64,000 nt of DNA from Aquirhabdus sp. (GCA_030149815.1 JASLHI010000019.1:1-64000); one strand, 5' to 3'; numbered from the stretch's first letter, positions 9,237-16,510 are shown. Notes: generated by a model from the sequence alone, not told the origin. Numbers and translations are program-made.

Positions 9237-9800
9237 ATGACTAACCTCTATTCACGCCGTAACTTCCTTACAATAGCAGTCTCTACTGCAACTGCGACCT
9301 CTATCGGAAGCCTCATATCTCGCAAAGCTCAAGCAGCTGAGAAAACACAAGACGTCTGGATTGTAACGTTCTCACCAAATGGCGCTCGCACAGGCCGAGT
9401 ACAGGTCCCCAAAATAATTAAAACCGATGCACAGTGGCGCGCTCAACTATCCGAAGACTCTTTTGAGGTTGCTCGCCACGCAGGAACAGAGCGACCTTTT
9501 AGCGGGAAATTATTAAATGAACATCGCGCTGGCATATTCCAATGCATTTGCTGCAGCACTGCACTCTATGACTCCCGCACCAAATTTGACTCAGGAACTG
9601 GATGGCCGAGCTTTTATCAACCCATCGCTGAAGAAAACATCACCAAAACCGATGACTTTACATTAGGCATGGAGCGCACAGCTGTCTCCTGTACACGCTG
9701 TGATGCACATCTCGGACATGTATTTACAGATGGTCCTAAACCCACTGGGCTACGCTATTGCATGAACTCCGTCGCCTTACGTTTTGCTCCACACGCTTAA
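9237..9800 (+). CDS. msrB: Tat-exported methionine-R-sulfoxide reductase
   Basis: A 187-residue MsrB that reduces Met-R-sulfoxide in proteins. The N-terminus carries a twin-arginine signal (SRRNFL at 6-11, hydrophobic core to about 27, AQA at 31-33), so the enzyme works in the periplasm. The structural zinc pairs are C103/C106 and C152/C155, and the catalytic Cys is C175 (RYCMNS). FDSGTGWPSF and HLGHVF match the family. The ATG at 9237 has GGAG 8 bases upstream; a longer reading from 9201 would bury the Tat motif. It is the first gene of an operon with msrA and dipZ. Most MsrB proteins are cytosolic, so the Tat signal is notable; export of a folded zinc enzyme fits Tat use. Confidence 0.92.
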   Translation: MTNLYSRRNFLTIAVSTATATSIGSLISRKAQAAEKTQDVWIVTFSPNGARTGRVQVPKIIKTDAQWRAQLSEDSFEVARHAGTERPFSGKLLNEHRAGIFQCICCSTALYDSRTKFDSGTGWPSFYQPIAEENITKTDDFTLGMERTAVSCTRCDAHLGHVFTDGPKPTGLRYCMNSVALRFAPHA

Positions 9801-9820
9801 ATCACACTAGGTCAATCACC

Positions 9821-10531
9821 ATGAATATTTTTAGAAACAACATCCAAAAGACCATCACAATAGGTACTAAAACACTATTACTTCCATTAACCGTTTGCCT
9901 GTCACTCACAGCCTGTGCACAAGAAGTAAATCGGACACTTCCACAGCCGATCATCAATGAACCTGCTACGGGTCATCATGAAATCGTGGTATTTTCTGGC
10001 GGATGCTTCTGGGGTGTGCAAGGTGTATTTCAGCATGTTAAAGGCGTAACACGCGCAACCTCAGGTTATGCAGGCGGTAGTGCAGCAACAGCACAATATG
10101 AAACTGTATCAAACGGTAACACAGGTCATGCCGAGTCAGTTCAAGTTGAATTTGATCCACAGCAAGTGTCATTTGGTGAGTTACTCCGAATTTACTTCTC
10201 CGTCGCGCATGATCCGACAGAGCTTAACTTCCAAGGCCCTGATACAGGCACGCAATATCGCTCAGCAATCTGGTATACCAGTCCTGCACAACAAAAAATT
10301 GCTCAAGCCTATGTCTCACAACTGACCGCAGCCAAGATCTTTCATGATCGTATCGTGACACAAATTAATCCGCTCAAAGGATTCTATAACGCTGAAGATT
10401 ACCATCAGAACTACTTAACATTACATCCAGACAATCCTTATATCGCCATCAACGACATGCCCAAGATAGAGAACCTTAAACGCCTCTATCCAGCGGATTA
10501 TCGAGCAACTCCTGTGTTGATTGGAGAATAA
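9821..10531 (+). CDS. msrA: lipoprotein methionine-S-sulfoxide reductase
   Basis: A 236-residue MsrA that reduces Met-S-sulfoxide. The signal peptide ends in the lipobox LTAC (Cys32), followed by Ala-Gln, so it should be lipidated and sorted to the outer membrane. The catalytic Cys62 is in GGCFWG. The GYAGG, GHAE and GTQYRS motifs follow in the usual order. The ATG at 9821 is preferred over an earlier start inside msrB. The gene is 20 bases after msrB and one base before dipZ. The pair covers both sulfoxide stereoisomers in the envelope. Confidence 0.92.
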   Translation: MNIFRNNIQKTITIGTKTLLLPLTVCLSLTACAQEVNRTLPQPIINEPATGHHEIVVFSGGCFWGVQGVFQHVKGVTRATSGYAGGSAATAQYETVSNGNTGHAESVQVEFDPQQVSFGELLRIYFSVAHDPTELNFQGPDTGTQYRSAIWYTSPAQQKIAQAYVSQLTAAKIFHDRIVTQINPLKGFYNAEDYHQNYLTLHPDNPYIAINDMPKIENLKRLYPADYRATPVLIGE

Positions 10532-10532
10532 A

Positions 10533-12329
10533 ATGATTATTTTTCTATTAGCATATTTAGGCGGAGCACTCACGATCCTGAGTCCTTGCATCCTGCCAGT
10601 TCTGCCTTTTGTTTTTGCACGATCAGGACAACCATTTCTAAAAAGCAGCTTGCCCATGCTATTCGGTATGGCATTGATGTTTGCAGTGGTTGCAACGCTT
10701 GCAGCAGTTGGTGGTGGTTGGGCGGTACAAGCCAATCAATACGGTCGCTTTGCTGCAATTCTACTGCTTGGTGTATTTGGACTCACACTATTATTCCCAG
10801 CCTTGTCTGATCGCCTATCTCGTCCATTTGTGGCATTAGGGAATCGCGTCCTTAAATCCGCAGACCGTTCTCAAACAAAATCTGGTGATCAGCCAACTAG
10901 CCCTTACGCAACGATCATTCCATCATTTTTATTAGGGATCGCCACAGGTCTATTGTGGGCACCCTGTGCAGGTCCTATTCTCGGACTCGTACTGACAGGT
11001 GCGGCGTTGGATGGCGCAAATAGCCACACCACGCTTCTCCTCTTTGCATATGCACTTGGCGCAGCATCATCACTTGCCGCAGCACTTTTAATTGGTGGAA
11101 AAGTATTTACAGCCATGAAGAACAGTCTTGGCATCGGCGAATGGATACGTCGTGCTCTAGGTGTCGCAGTATTGATTGGCGTTGCTGCTATTGCACTTGG
11201 ACTGGATACAGGCTTACTGACCAAACTCTCAATAACACGCACAACTAAGATCGAACAATCGCTCTTAGATCAAGCGCAATCACAGATGCCACAGCGTAAT
11301 ACTGTGAACAATAGTACCAACGCCACACCGATGACTATTGCTATGAGCACTAACTCATCGAGCTTACCGATTGAAGGAACCATGCCTCCATTAGATGGTG
11401 CGGTACAATGGCTAAACTCACCACCACTCACCGCAGCCGATCTACGTGGCAAAGTGGTATTGGTCGATTTCTGGACTTATTCTTGTATTAATTGCTTGCG
11501 TAGCCTGCCCTATGTCAATGCATGGGCGCAAAAATATAAGGATCAAGGACTCGTTGTCATCGGTGTTCACGCTCCTGAATTTGCGTTTGAAAAAGATATT
11601 AACAATGTCACCAAAGCTGTTCACGACCTTAAAATAAGCTATCCAGTTGCCATTGATAACAACTATGTTATCTGGCGTGCCTTCAAGAATGAATATTGGC
11701 CTGCCCATTATTTCATTGATGCACAAGGACGCATTCGTGGTCATCATTTTGGTGAAGGAAACTACGATGAATCTGAAAAGATGATTCAACAATTACTTGC
11801 CGAAGCTGGTGATAAAAGCGTACCCAAAAGCCTCGTCACAAACTCTGCAACAGGCGTTGGCATGGCGGCGGATATGGATAATTCGCAATCACCAGAAACT
11901 TATATTGGCTACTCGCGTGCTGTAAACTTCGCATCGAAAGGTGGTCAAGTTCAAGATCAATCTCATACATATGGCATTCCAAAATCGTTAAAAACCAACG
12001 AATGGGCACTTGATGGAAATTGGAAGATTGAACCCGAACGTGCTGTGCAAATCAGCTACAAAGGTCATTTATCTTATCGTTTTCATGCACGTGATCTACA
12101 TCTAGTCATGGGGAGCTCGGATGGCAAACCCGTTCATTTCCGTGTGACGTTAAATGGCGCGGCACTAGGTGCTAATCACGGCATCGATACTGATGCCAAT
12201 GGTATGGGTGTTGTCACAGACCAACGTCTCTATCAATTAATTCGTCAAACCCAAACAGTCAAAGATCAGACTTTCGACATAGAGTTTCTTGATCCTAATG
12301 TCGAAATTTTTTCATTTACTTTTGGCTAG
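10533..12329 (+). CDS. dipZ: DipZ-like electron carrier: CcdA/DsbD membrane domain, thioredoxin domain, C-terminal beta domain
   Basis: A 598-residue three-part protein. Residues 1-230 are a CcdA-type transporter of reductant with Cys19 (SPCILP) and Cys145 (APCAGP). Residues about 290-430 form a TlpA/thioredoxin-like domain with C318-I-N-C321 preceded by WTYS. Residues about 450-598 form the beta-sandwich domain usual at the C-terminus of DipZ proteins. It would carry electrons from cytoplasmic thioredoxin across the membrane to periplasmic partners. The obvious partners are the MsrB and MsrA encoded just upstream. The ATG at 10533 has GGAGA 5 bases before it, inside the end of msrA. Together the three genes give the functions that Neisseria PilB (MsrAB) fuses in one protein. 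Confidence 0.88.
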   Translation: MIIFLLAYLGGALTILSPCILPVLPFVFARSGQPFLKSSLPMLFGMALMFAVVATLAAVGGGWAVQANQYGRFAAILLLGVFGLTLLFPALSDRLSRPFVALGNRVLKSADRSQTKSGDQPTSPYATIIPSFLLGIATGLLWAPCAGPILGLVLTGAALDGANSHTTLLLFAYALGAASSLAAALLIGGKVFTAMKNSLGIGEWIRRALGVAVLIGVAAIALGLDTGLLTKLSITRTTKIEQSLLDQAQSQMPQRNTVNNSTNATPMTIAMSTNSSSLPIEGTMPPLDGAVQWLNSPPLTAADLRGKVVLVDFWTYSCINCLRSLPYVNAWAQKYKDQGLVVIGVHAPEFAFEKDINNVTKAVHDLKISYPVAIDNNYVIWRAFKNEYWPAHYFIDAQGRIRGHHFGEGNYDESEKMIQQLLAEAGDKSVPKSLVTNSATGVGMAADMDNSQSPETYIGYSRAVNFASKGGQVQDQSHTYGIPKSLKTNEWALDGNWKIEPERAVQISYKGHLSYRFHARDLHLVMGSSDGKPVHFRVTLNGAALGANHGIDTDANGMGVVTDQRLYQLIRQTQTVKDQTFDIEFLDPNVEIFSFTFG

Positions 12330-12349
12330 TTCTATGTAAAAACGGCAGT

Positions 12350-12386
12350 TATGTGTTGTACTTACATTATGTCGGTACAACACATA
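12350..12386. terminator. perfect 12-bp hairpin after dipZ
   Basis: TATGTGTTGTAC (12350-12361) pairs perfectly with GTACAACACATA (12375-12386) across a 13-base loop, 21 bases after the dipZ stop. It lacks a T-run on the plus strand, so it is a possible end of the msr operon, perhaps an RNA 3'-stabilising hairpin rather than a strong intrinsic terminator. Confidence 0.45.
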
Positions 12387-12401
12387 AAAGCAGTCTATAA
12401 G

Positions 12402-12430
12402 AAAAAGCCCACATCGATCGATATGGGCTT
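12402..12430 (-). terminator. intrinsic terminator, minus strand
   Basis: AAGCCCA (12405-12411) pairs with TGGGCTT (12424-12430) and the ATCGATCGAT between them is itself self-complementary. On the minus strand the stem is followed by TTTTT. The only minus-strand reading frame it could serve is the interrupted ORF at 12530-12673. Confidence 0.6.
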
Positions 12431-12529
12431 ATAGTGTTGTTATACAACTTCCGCAGTGTTAGTTTTGTCCTTTTGTTGGAGGAAACTATACTTTGATTAA
12501 ATGACAAAATGATGAAATCAAACGTAGTC

Positions 12530-12673
12530 TTAACTTTCTACGATCAACCGTCTTAAATCTTTATTTGCTAAAAAATAACCAATATCCCGCAGCCCTTCAT
12601 CTTCGAGAGTTCCACGCGTTCCACTCTATTTTATCCACAACCTTACCCGCAGCATGTGTGGGTAACTTTTCAT
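12530..12673 (-). pseudogene. small ORF interrupted by an amber codon (possible DUF1127-like remnant)
   Basis: One frame from ATG 12673 reads MKSYPHMLRVRLWIK, then TAG, then SGTRGTLEDEGLRDIGYF and LANKDLRRLIVES before TAA at 12530. The segment with L-x-DEGLRDIG resembles the L-x-D-x-x-L-x-DIG core of small DUF1127 proteins. The frame is followed on the same strand by the terminator at 12402-12430, which supports a former or present transcript. No good ribosome binding site is seen before ATG 12673. It could also be chance coding-like sequence. Confidence 0.35.
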
Positions 12674-12768
12674 ATATAATAAGTGTGATCTATTAGACAA
12701 TTCACTGAATTAGTATAAGATCAATTAAGATTTACATCCCTAAATCAGTAGGATTACGGAACAACTCA

Positions 12769-13026
12769 ATGACCCAAATCAAAGCAAGGAAAAGCTTCTG
12801 GATCGCGACAGTCATCGCAATCATCGTGACTGGCTGTCTAGTGTGGTTATCATTCGCGACATACTACGGAGACACTCCATATAAAGAAGGTACTGGAGAA
12901 TATGTCGGCTATACTGCTGCAAAAGCCAATGGCTTAAAAAGTCCTGCTGAGTGCACAAACGACCCAGAGACCATCAAATTAAAAGGTTTTGTGGAAGGCT
13001 GTAAACGATGGTTCGAATTACCATAA
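12769..13026 (+). CDS. small single-pass membrane protein of unknown function
   Basis: An 85-residue protein. A basic N-terminus (KARKS) is followed by one hydrophobic segment, about residues 10-30 (WIATVIAIIVTGCLVWLSFA), then a soluble tail with two Cys (SPAECTND and VEGCKRW). The Cys in VTGC sits mid-segment and the +2 residues do not suggest a lipoprotein. I do not recognise the family. The tail contains DPETIKLKGFVEGCKRW, which might pair its two Cys in an oxidising periplasm. It is convergent with the next gene, with 21 bases between stops. Confidence 0.6.
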   Translation: MTQIKARKSFWIATVIAIIVTGCLVWLSFATYYGDTPYKEGTGEYVGYTAAKANGLKSPAECTNDPETIKLKGFVEGCKRWFELP

Positions 13027-13047
13027 GAACAAAGACTTTAATAATCA

Positions 13048-13362
13048 TCACTGTTGGTGATCATAAGTTGAATTCATCTTACATTCATTAGAAACTCCGC
13101 TATTATCAATGACTCCACACTGATCCACGATAATATCAGTTATGCAATTTTTATCTTGATATTCAAATAACCAGACTTTATTTTCAAATTGTTCACTTAT
13201 TAGCTTCATGCTAGGTTGGCTCTTCCTAAATTGTTGATCGATTTTCCAATTTGCCAGTTTTAGTGCTTCTGTACTACTCAGTCCATCTGCTTTACATCGG
13301 ACACAATGATCAATAAATCCGCCATGAAGACAACGATTCAAGCAAATAGGCTTAACAGCCAT
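13048..13362 (-). CDS. hypothetical protein with N-terminal Cys cluster
   Basis: A 104-residue protein with no signal peptide. The N-terminus has four Cys (CLNRC and CVRC, about residues 7-23) spaced like a small zinc-binding knuckle. The rest is a mixed alpha/beta domain with two more Cys pairs (NCITDIIVDQCG and NECK). The pattern FENKVWLFEYQDKN followed by VDQCG resembles small proteins of Acinetobacter relatives whose function is unknown. The start ATG 13362 overlaps by 7 bases a plus-strand coding-like fragment at 13356-13592, so one of the two may be decayed. It is AT-rich compared with the amidase gene downstream. Confidence 0.5.
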   Translation of the reverse strand: MAVKPICLNRCLHGGFIDHCVRCKADGLSSTEALKLANWKIDQQFRKSQPSMKLISEQFENKVWLFEYQDKNCITDIIVDQCGVIDNSGVSNECKMNSTYDHQQ

Positions 13363-13592
13363 TTTCTCACCAACAATCGCCTCAAAACTTCCATTTTACG
13401 ACTCAACTAAAAGAAAAGTTTTACTTCAATGACAAAATTCATTTGGTAAAAGGTGAATGCAGCCTTTGTTGCGTCAAACTGATTTCAGGTGAAGTATTTA
13501 ATCCTGATAAAGCCCATCTGTGCAAATCAGATCGTATTTTGGCTGGATTTATAGTTGTGTCGCCTTTCCATGGAGTGATATTGAAGTCTTGA
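13356..13592 (+). pseudogene. coding-like fragment without start codon
   Basis: An open frame of 78 codons ends in TGA at 13590-13592. It has no ATG or GTG in a sensible position; only TTG within HLVKGE would serve. It reads as protein-like sequence (KEKFYFNDKIHLVKGE, then CSLCCVKLISGEVFNP, then LCKSDRILAGFIV). The Cys cluster CSLCC and the later LCKSD suggest a small metal-binding domain. A terminator lies 20 bases downstream in the same direction. The most likely reading is the 3' remainder of a gene whose 5' end was lost, but a gene with a non-standard start is possible. Confidence 0.35.
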
Positions 13593-13610
13593 TCTAACAA
13601 TATGACTCAA

Positions 13611-13638
13611 AAAGAAACCCGCACACAGCGGGTTTTTT
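13611..13638. terminator. bidirectional intrinsic terminator
   Basis: AACCCGC (13616-13622), loop ACACA, GCGGGTT (13628-13634), with TTTTTT following on the plus strand and an interrupted T-run (TTTCTTTTT) on the minus strand. It ends amidase 2 (minus strand, stop at 13645) and the plus-strand fragment at 13356-13592. Confidence 0.8.
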
Positions 13639-13644
13639 CATACA

Positions 13645-15108
13645 TTAAGCTTCATAAATTTTGCGCCACGGTATCGCCTGCTCAAGCTCAAAGGCAAGCT
13701 CTAACAGCAATCGCTCATCGCCATGATTCGCCATCAATTGGCAGCCAATCGGTAAACCCTCCTCACTCCTCCCCACTGGCAACGAAATCGCAGGACCTCC
13801 CGCAGCATTATTGAACGGTGTAAAACAGGCGAACTTCTGTAAATTATCAAAAATCTCTTCAAAGGATTGCGCTGGTGAAAGTTGCCCCAGTTTTGGCGGA
13901 GTATGTCCTATAGTCGGCGTTAAAATCACATCGTAATTCGCAAAAATAGCCTGATAATCAGCCTCTGCCTTTCTCAGACGATAAAGCATGGCAGGTGTTT
14001 TGTAGAAATCCCGCTGATACAGCTTGGATAAACCCTGCGTGAGATTATCGACTTTAGAACGATCAAACTGAGTTCCCGTAAACACCCCTGTTAAACGCTC
14101 CATGACTAAGGCTAAAGATCCCCAGTACAAGGTAAAATCATCCACAAACTGCGCTTTAATTGGAAACGGCATTTCGCTGACATGATGTCCTGATGCTTCG
14201 AGTAACTTTGCGATAGATTCAACCGTCGTACGGGTTTCACGATCAGTCTGGTGATAAATAGAATCAAAAAAAACACCAACCCTCAGTCTTTTTTGTCCTG
14301 CTCGTTCCACCAAACCAATCGGCTTGAGCTTCTGATTCTGGTAAATCCGCTCCATCCCCGCAAAAAAATGCGCGGTATCTCGGACGCTCCGAGTCAGCAC
14401 ACCTTCAGAAATAATATTCACAGGCAACATTCGAGCCGCAATACTCTTCACAAATCGACCACGCGTTGCTTTTAGGCCGACTAAACCACAACAGGCTGCA
14501 GGGATTCGGATTGACCCACCACCATCATTACCATGCGCAATCGGCACAACGCCAGCTGCAACCAAAGCCGCAGCACCACCCGATGAACCGCCTGCCGTAT
14601 GATCAAGATGCCATGGATTGTGAGTGGGTTCTTGCCCCTTATATTCGGTAGAACCATTTAAACCGAACTCTGGCATTTTCGTTTTACCTAAAACAGTAAA
14701 ACCCTGAGATAGAAACTGACGGATAAACGGATCTGTAATTTTAGCGGACTTTGCTGTAAATGCAGCCGAGCCAAAGTTTGTCGGCAGTCCCTTCACATCC
14801 ATGTTGTCTTTAATGAAGGTTGGAACGCCTGCAAATAGCCCTTTAGCGCGCTGTTGAACCTGTGCACGTGCTGCCGAGAAACATTCCAGCTGAATCGCTT
14901 GTAACTGTGGGTCAATGATCTTTGCGCGTTCAATCGCCGCATCACAAACCTCAGCAGCGCTAACTTCCTGCTTTGCTATCAGTTGTGCCAAACCGACAGC
15001 ATCATGATCTAACATCACATCCTGACTAAACGCATGCAACCGTTTTTGCTGAATTTTATTGAACTCAAACTCTGTATTGGAACTGATTAATTTCTTGGCA
15101 TCATTCAT
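13645..15108 (-). CDS. amidase signature family hydrolase (paralogue 2)
   Basis: A 487-residue amidase with the triad Lys100 (FIKDN), Ser175 (GGSSGG) and Ser199 (DGGGSIRIPA). The motif spacing of 24 residues between the two Ser equals that of paralogue 1 and of the family. The N-terminus is about 30 residues longer before the first helix (LDHDAVGLAQLIAKQEVSA). No signal peptide. Function within the family (amide, urea-like or cyclic dipeptide substrates) cannot be told from sequence. It stands alone between a terminator and the tRNA array. Confidence 0.88.
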   Translation of the reverse strand: MNDAKKLISSNTEFEFNKIQQKRLHAFSQDVMLDHDAVGLAQLIAKQEVSAAEVCDAAIERAKIIDPQLQAIQLECFSAARAQVQQRAKGLFAGVPTFIKDNMDVKGLPTNFGSAAFTAKSAKITDPFIRQFLSQGFTVLGKTKMPEFGLNGSTEYKGQEPTHNPWHLDHTAGGSSGGAAALVAAGVVPIAHGNDGGGSIRIPAACCGLVGLKATRGRFVKSIAARMLPVNIISEGVLTRSVRDTAHFFAGMERIYQNQKLKPIGLVERAGQKRLRVGVFFDSIYHQTDRETRTTVESIAKLLEASGHHVSEMPFPIKAQFVDDFTLYWGSLALVMERLTGVFTGTQFDRSKVDNLTQGLSKLYQRDFYKTPAMLYRLRKAEADYQAIFANYDVILTPTIGHTPPKLGQLSPAQSFEEIFDNLQKFACFTPFNNAAGGPAISLPVGRSEEGLPIGCQLMANHGDERLLLELAFELEQAIPWRKIYEA

Positions 15109-15233
15109 GGGCGCATCTTTCGATCAGAGAATCAGCTACTGACTCATAATGGAATACTAAATAGAATCGCCCAACGCTATCACATATTGATAGGTATCCG
15201 TATATCCAAAACGTACAAAGTTAAAAAATGAAA

Positions 15234-15270
15234 AATAAAAAAAGCCTCAAACCATGACAGTTTGAGGCTT
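15234..15270 (-). terminator. terminator of the tRNA Val-Asp array
   Basis: AAGCCTCAAAC (15242-15252) and GTTTGAGGCTT (15260-15270) form a perfect 11-bp stem with a 7-base loop. On the minus strand it is followed by TTTTTTT, ending the last tRNA-Asp transcript. Confidence 0.85.
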
Positions 15271-15301
15271 TTAGAATCATCAAAGATGATTTTCAATAAT
15301 A

Positions 15302-15378
15302 TGGCGCAGCGGACGGGACTCGAACCCGCGACCCTCGGCGTGACAGGCCGATATTCTAACCAACTGAACTACCGCTGC
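15302..15378 (-). tRNA. tRNA-Asp(GTC), copy 1
   Basis: The minus strand gives a full 77-base cloverleaf starting GCAGCGGTAG and ending in encoded CCA. The anticodon loop is CTGTCAC with anticodon GTC, and the T loop is GGTTCGAGTCC. It is identical base for base to the copy at 15549-15625. Confidence 0.97.
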
Positions 15379-15415
15379 TAGGTCGTGTTACTTCTACAAC
15401 ATTAATCAACAATAT

Positions 15416-15491
15416 TGGTGGGCGTTGACGGGCTCGAACCGCCGACCCGCGCCTTGTAAGGGCGCTGCTCTACCAACTGAGCTAAACGCCC
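15416..15491 (-). tRNA. tRNA-Val(TAC), copy 1
   Basis: A 76-base minus-strand cloverleaf starting GGGCGTTTAGCTCAG with anticodon TAC (CCCTTACAAGG) and encoded CCA. It is identical to the copy at 15671-15746. Confidence 0.97.
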
Positions 15492-15513
15492 AATATTGAA
15501 GACTCTCACTAAA

Positions 15514-15537
15514 AGAAAAACCCGCATCAGGCGGGTT
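15514..15537 (-). terminator. terminator inside the tRNA array
   Basis: AACCCGC (15519-15525), loop ATCAG, GCGGGTT (15531-15537). On the minus strand it is followed by TTTTTCTTTT. It lies between the upstream Val-Asp unit and the downstream one, so each duplicated unit ends in a terminator. Confidence 0.7.
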
Positions 15538-15548
15538 GATCTCATATA

Positions 15549-15625
15549 TGGCGCAGCGGACGGGACTCGAACCCGCGACCCTCGGCGTGACAGGCCGATA
15601 TTCTAACCAACTGAACTACCGCTGC
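15549..15625 (-). tRNA. tRNA-Asp(GTC), copy 2
   Basis: A 77-base tRNA-Asp with anticodon GTC and encoded CCA, identical to copy 1. It is the second gene after the promoter at 15797-15824. Confidence 0.97.
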
Positions 15626-15670
15626 TAGGTCGCATCAAACAAGACATACTCACAACTTTAACAACAATAT

Positions 15671-15746
15671 TGGTGGGCGTTGACGGGCTCGAACCGCCGA
15701 CCCGCGCCTTGTAAGGGCGCTGCTCTACCAACTGAGCTAAACGCCC
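15671..15746 (-). tRNA. tRNA-Val(TAC), copy 2
   Basis: A 76-base tRNA-Val with anticodon TAC and encoded CCA, identical to copy 1. It is the first gene of the array, 50 bases downstream of the -10 element. Confidence 0.97.
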
Positions 15747-15796
15747 AATATTGTCAATCAATGTTTTAGTAAACAATGTCGTTCAACGTGGGGTGC

Positions 15797-15824
15797 ATTA
15801 TAGAGAATTTCGGAACAGTGTCAA
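15797..15824 (-). promoter_or_regulatory. sigma-70 promoter of the tRNA array
   Basis: On the minus strand a consensus TTGACA (15824-15819), a 16-base spacer and a consensus TATAAT (15802-15797). A GC-rich discriminator (GCACCCC) follows. Such discriminators are typical of stringently controlled stable-RNA promoters. Confidence 0.85.
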
Positions 15825-15885
15825 CGATTTTACCGACATTTCCATAAAATACCGTTTGACTGCTCAAAAGCCGTACAAAACCTGA

Positions 15886-16008
15886 CTACAAACCCGCACC
15901 ATTGATATATATGACTGTTTTTTCTGCGTTTATATAATCAACCTCGTCGATCATCGCAGACAAACTCTCAGTGATAAATTTCTGCCAGAAAATATTGACG
16001 AAAACCAT
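15886..16008 (-). CDS. possible 40-residue protein coupled to the L,D-transpeptidase gene
   Basis: An ATG at 16008 lies four bases after the transpeptidase stop (TGATGTGATG), a layout typical of translational coupling. The 40-residue product begins MVFVNIFWQKFITE and ends IYINGAGL. It is acidic, has one short aromatic stretch and no signal. I recognise no family. The longer frame starting at 16179 is just the out-of-frame shadow of the transpeptidase. Confidence 0.4.
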   Translation of the reverse strand: MVFVNIFWQKFITESLSAMIDEVDYINAEKTVIYINGAGL

Positions 16009-16012
16009 CACA

Positions 16013-16510
16013 TCACGCGGATTCAACAATCTCCACCGTAGAGCCGACCTCAACATGTTCAAATAAATCGACAATATCTTGATTCCGCATACGAATGCAG
16101 CCATGCGATTTTGGCTCACCCATAGGCTCACTATCTGGCGTACCATGAATATAAATATAACGAGCATGTGAATCGACATTTATGCCATCAGCATTTTTAC
16201 CTGCATTCACGCCCTCTTCCAAGCCTGTGAGCCAAAGAATCCGAGTTAAAATCCAATCACGCGTAGGATGCTGAATCGCAAGCGCAGTATCGTAAATCTC
16301 GCCCGTCGGCTGACGCCCACGCAAAACCGCATTGATAGGCAGTTCTCCGCCTATTTTTTCGGTAATGACATGTCGACCGCGCGGTGTACATTCACTACCT
16401 TCAACTTCGCCAATACCATTAAGTGCAGTCGATACAATATAAGTACGTGTCACTACTGCTGACGACAGCGTTAACGTCTGCTGAGCAATATCAATCAAAA
16501 TATGAGCCAT
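16013..16510 (-). CDS. L,D-transpeptidase (YkuD domain)
   Basis: A 165-residue protein made almost entirely of a YkuD domain. The catalytic motif is visible as His122 (IHGTPD), then His136-Gly-Cys138 in SHGCIRM. The family cross-links peptidoglycan by 3-3 bonds or attaches proteins to it. No signal peptide or membrane segment is seen, unlike most Gram-negative L,D-transpeptidases. Similar short, signal-less YkuD proteins occur in Acinetobacter relatives and some may act in the cytoplasm on recycled muropeptides; which applies here is open. The region upstream to 16673 holds no other gene. Confidence 0.88.
   Translation of the reverse strand: MAHILIDIAQQTLTLSSAVVTRTYIVSTALNGIGEVEGSECTPRGRHVITEKIGGELPINAVLRGRQPTGEIYDTALAIQHPTRDWILTRILWLTGLEEGVNAGKNADGINVDSHARYIYIHGTPDSEPMGEPKSHGCIRMRNQDIVDLFEHVEVGSTVEIVESA

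Larger units (their letters stand above)
12330..12768. other. 439-base intergenic region with hairpins and a decayed ORF
   Basis: Between dipZ and the 85-residue membrane protein. It holds an inverted repeat at 12350-12386, a minus-strand terminator at 12402-12430 and an interrupted small minus-strand ORF at 12530-12673, listed separately. The remaining 95 bases before 12769 are AT-rich promoter-like sequence. Confidence 0.6.

Noticed and set aside
12350..12430. IS element ends or a miniature transposon
   Set aside because: The inverted repeats are short hairpins in tandem with no target duplication, and the second one has a T-run that marks it as a terminator.
16019..16179. N-terminal part of the longer minus-strand frame at 15886-16179
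   Set aside because: It is the out-of-frame shadow of the L,D-transpeptidase; only the last 40 codons beyond its stop are kept as a possible gene.
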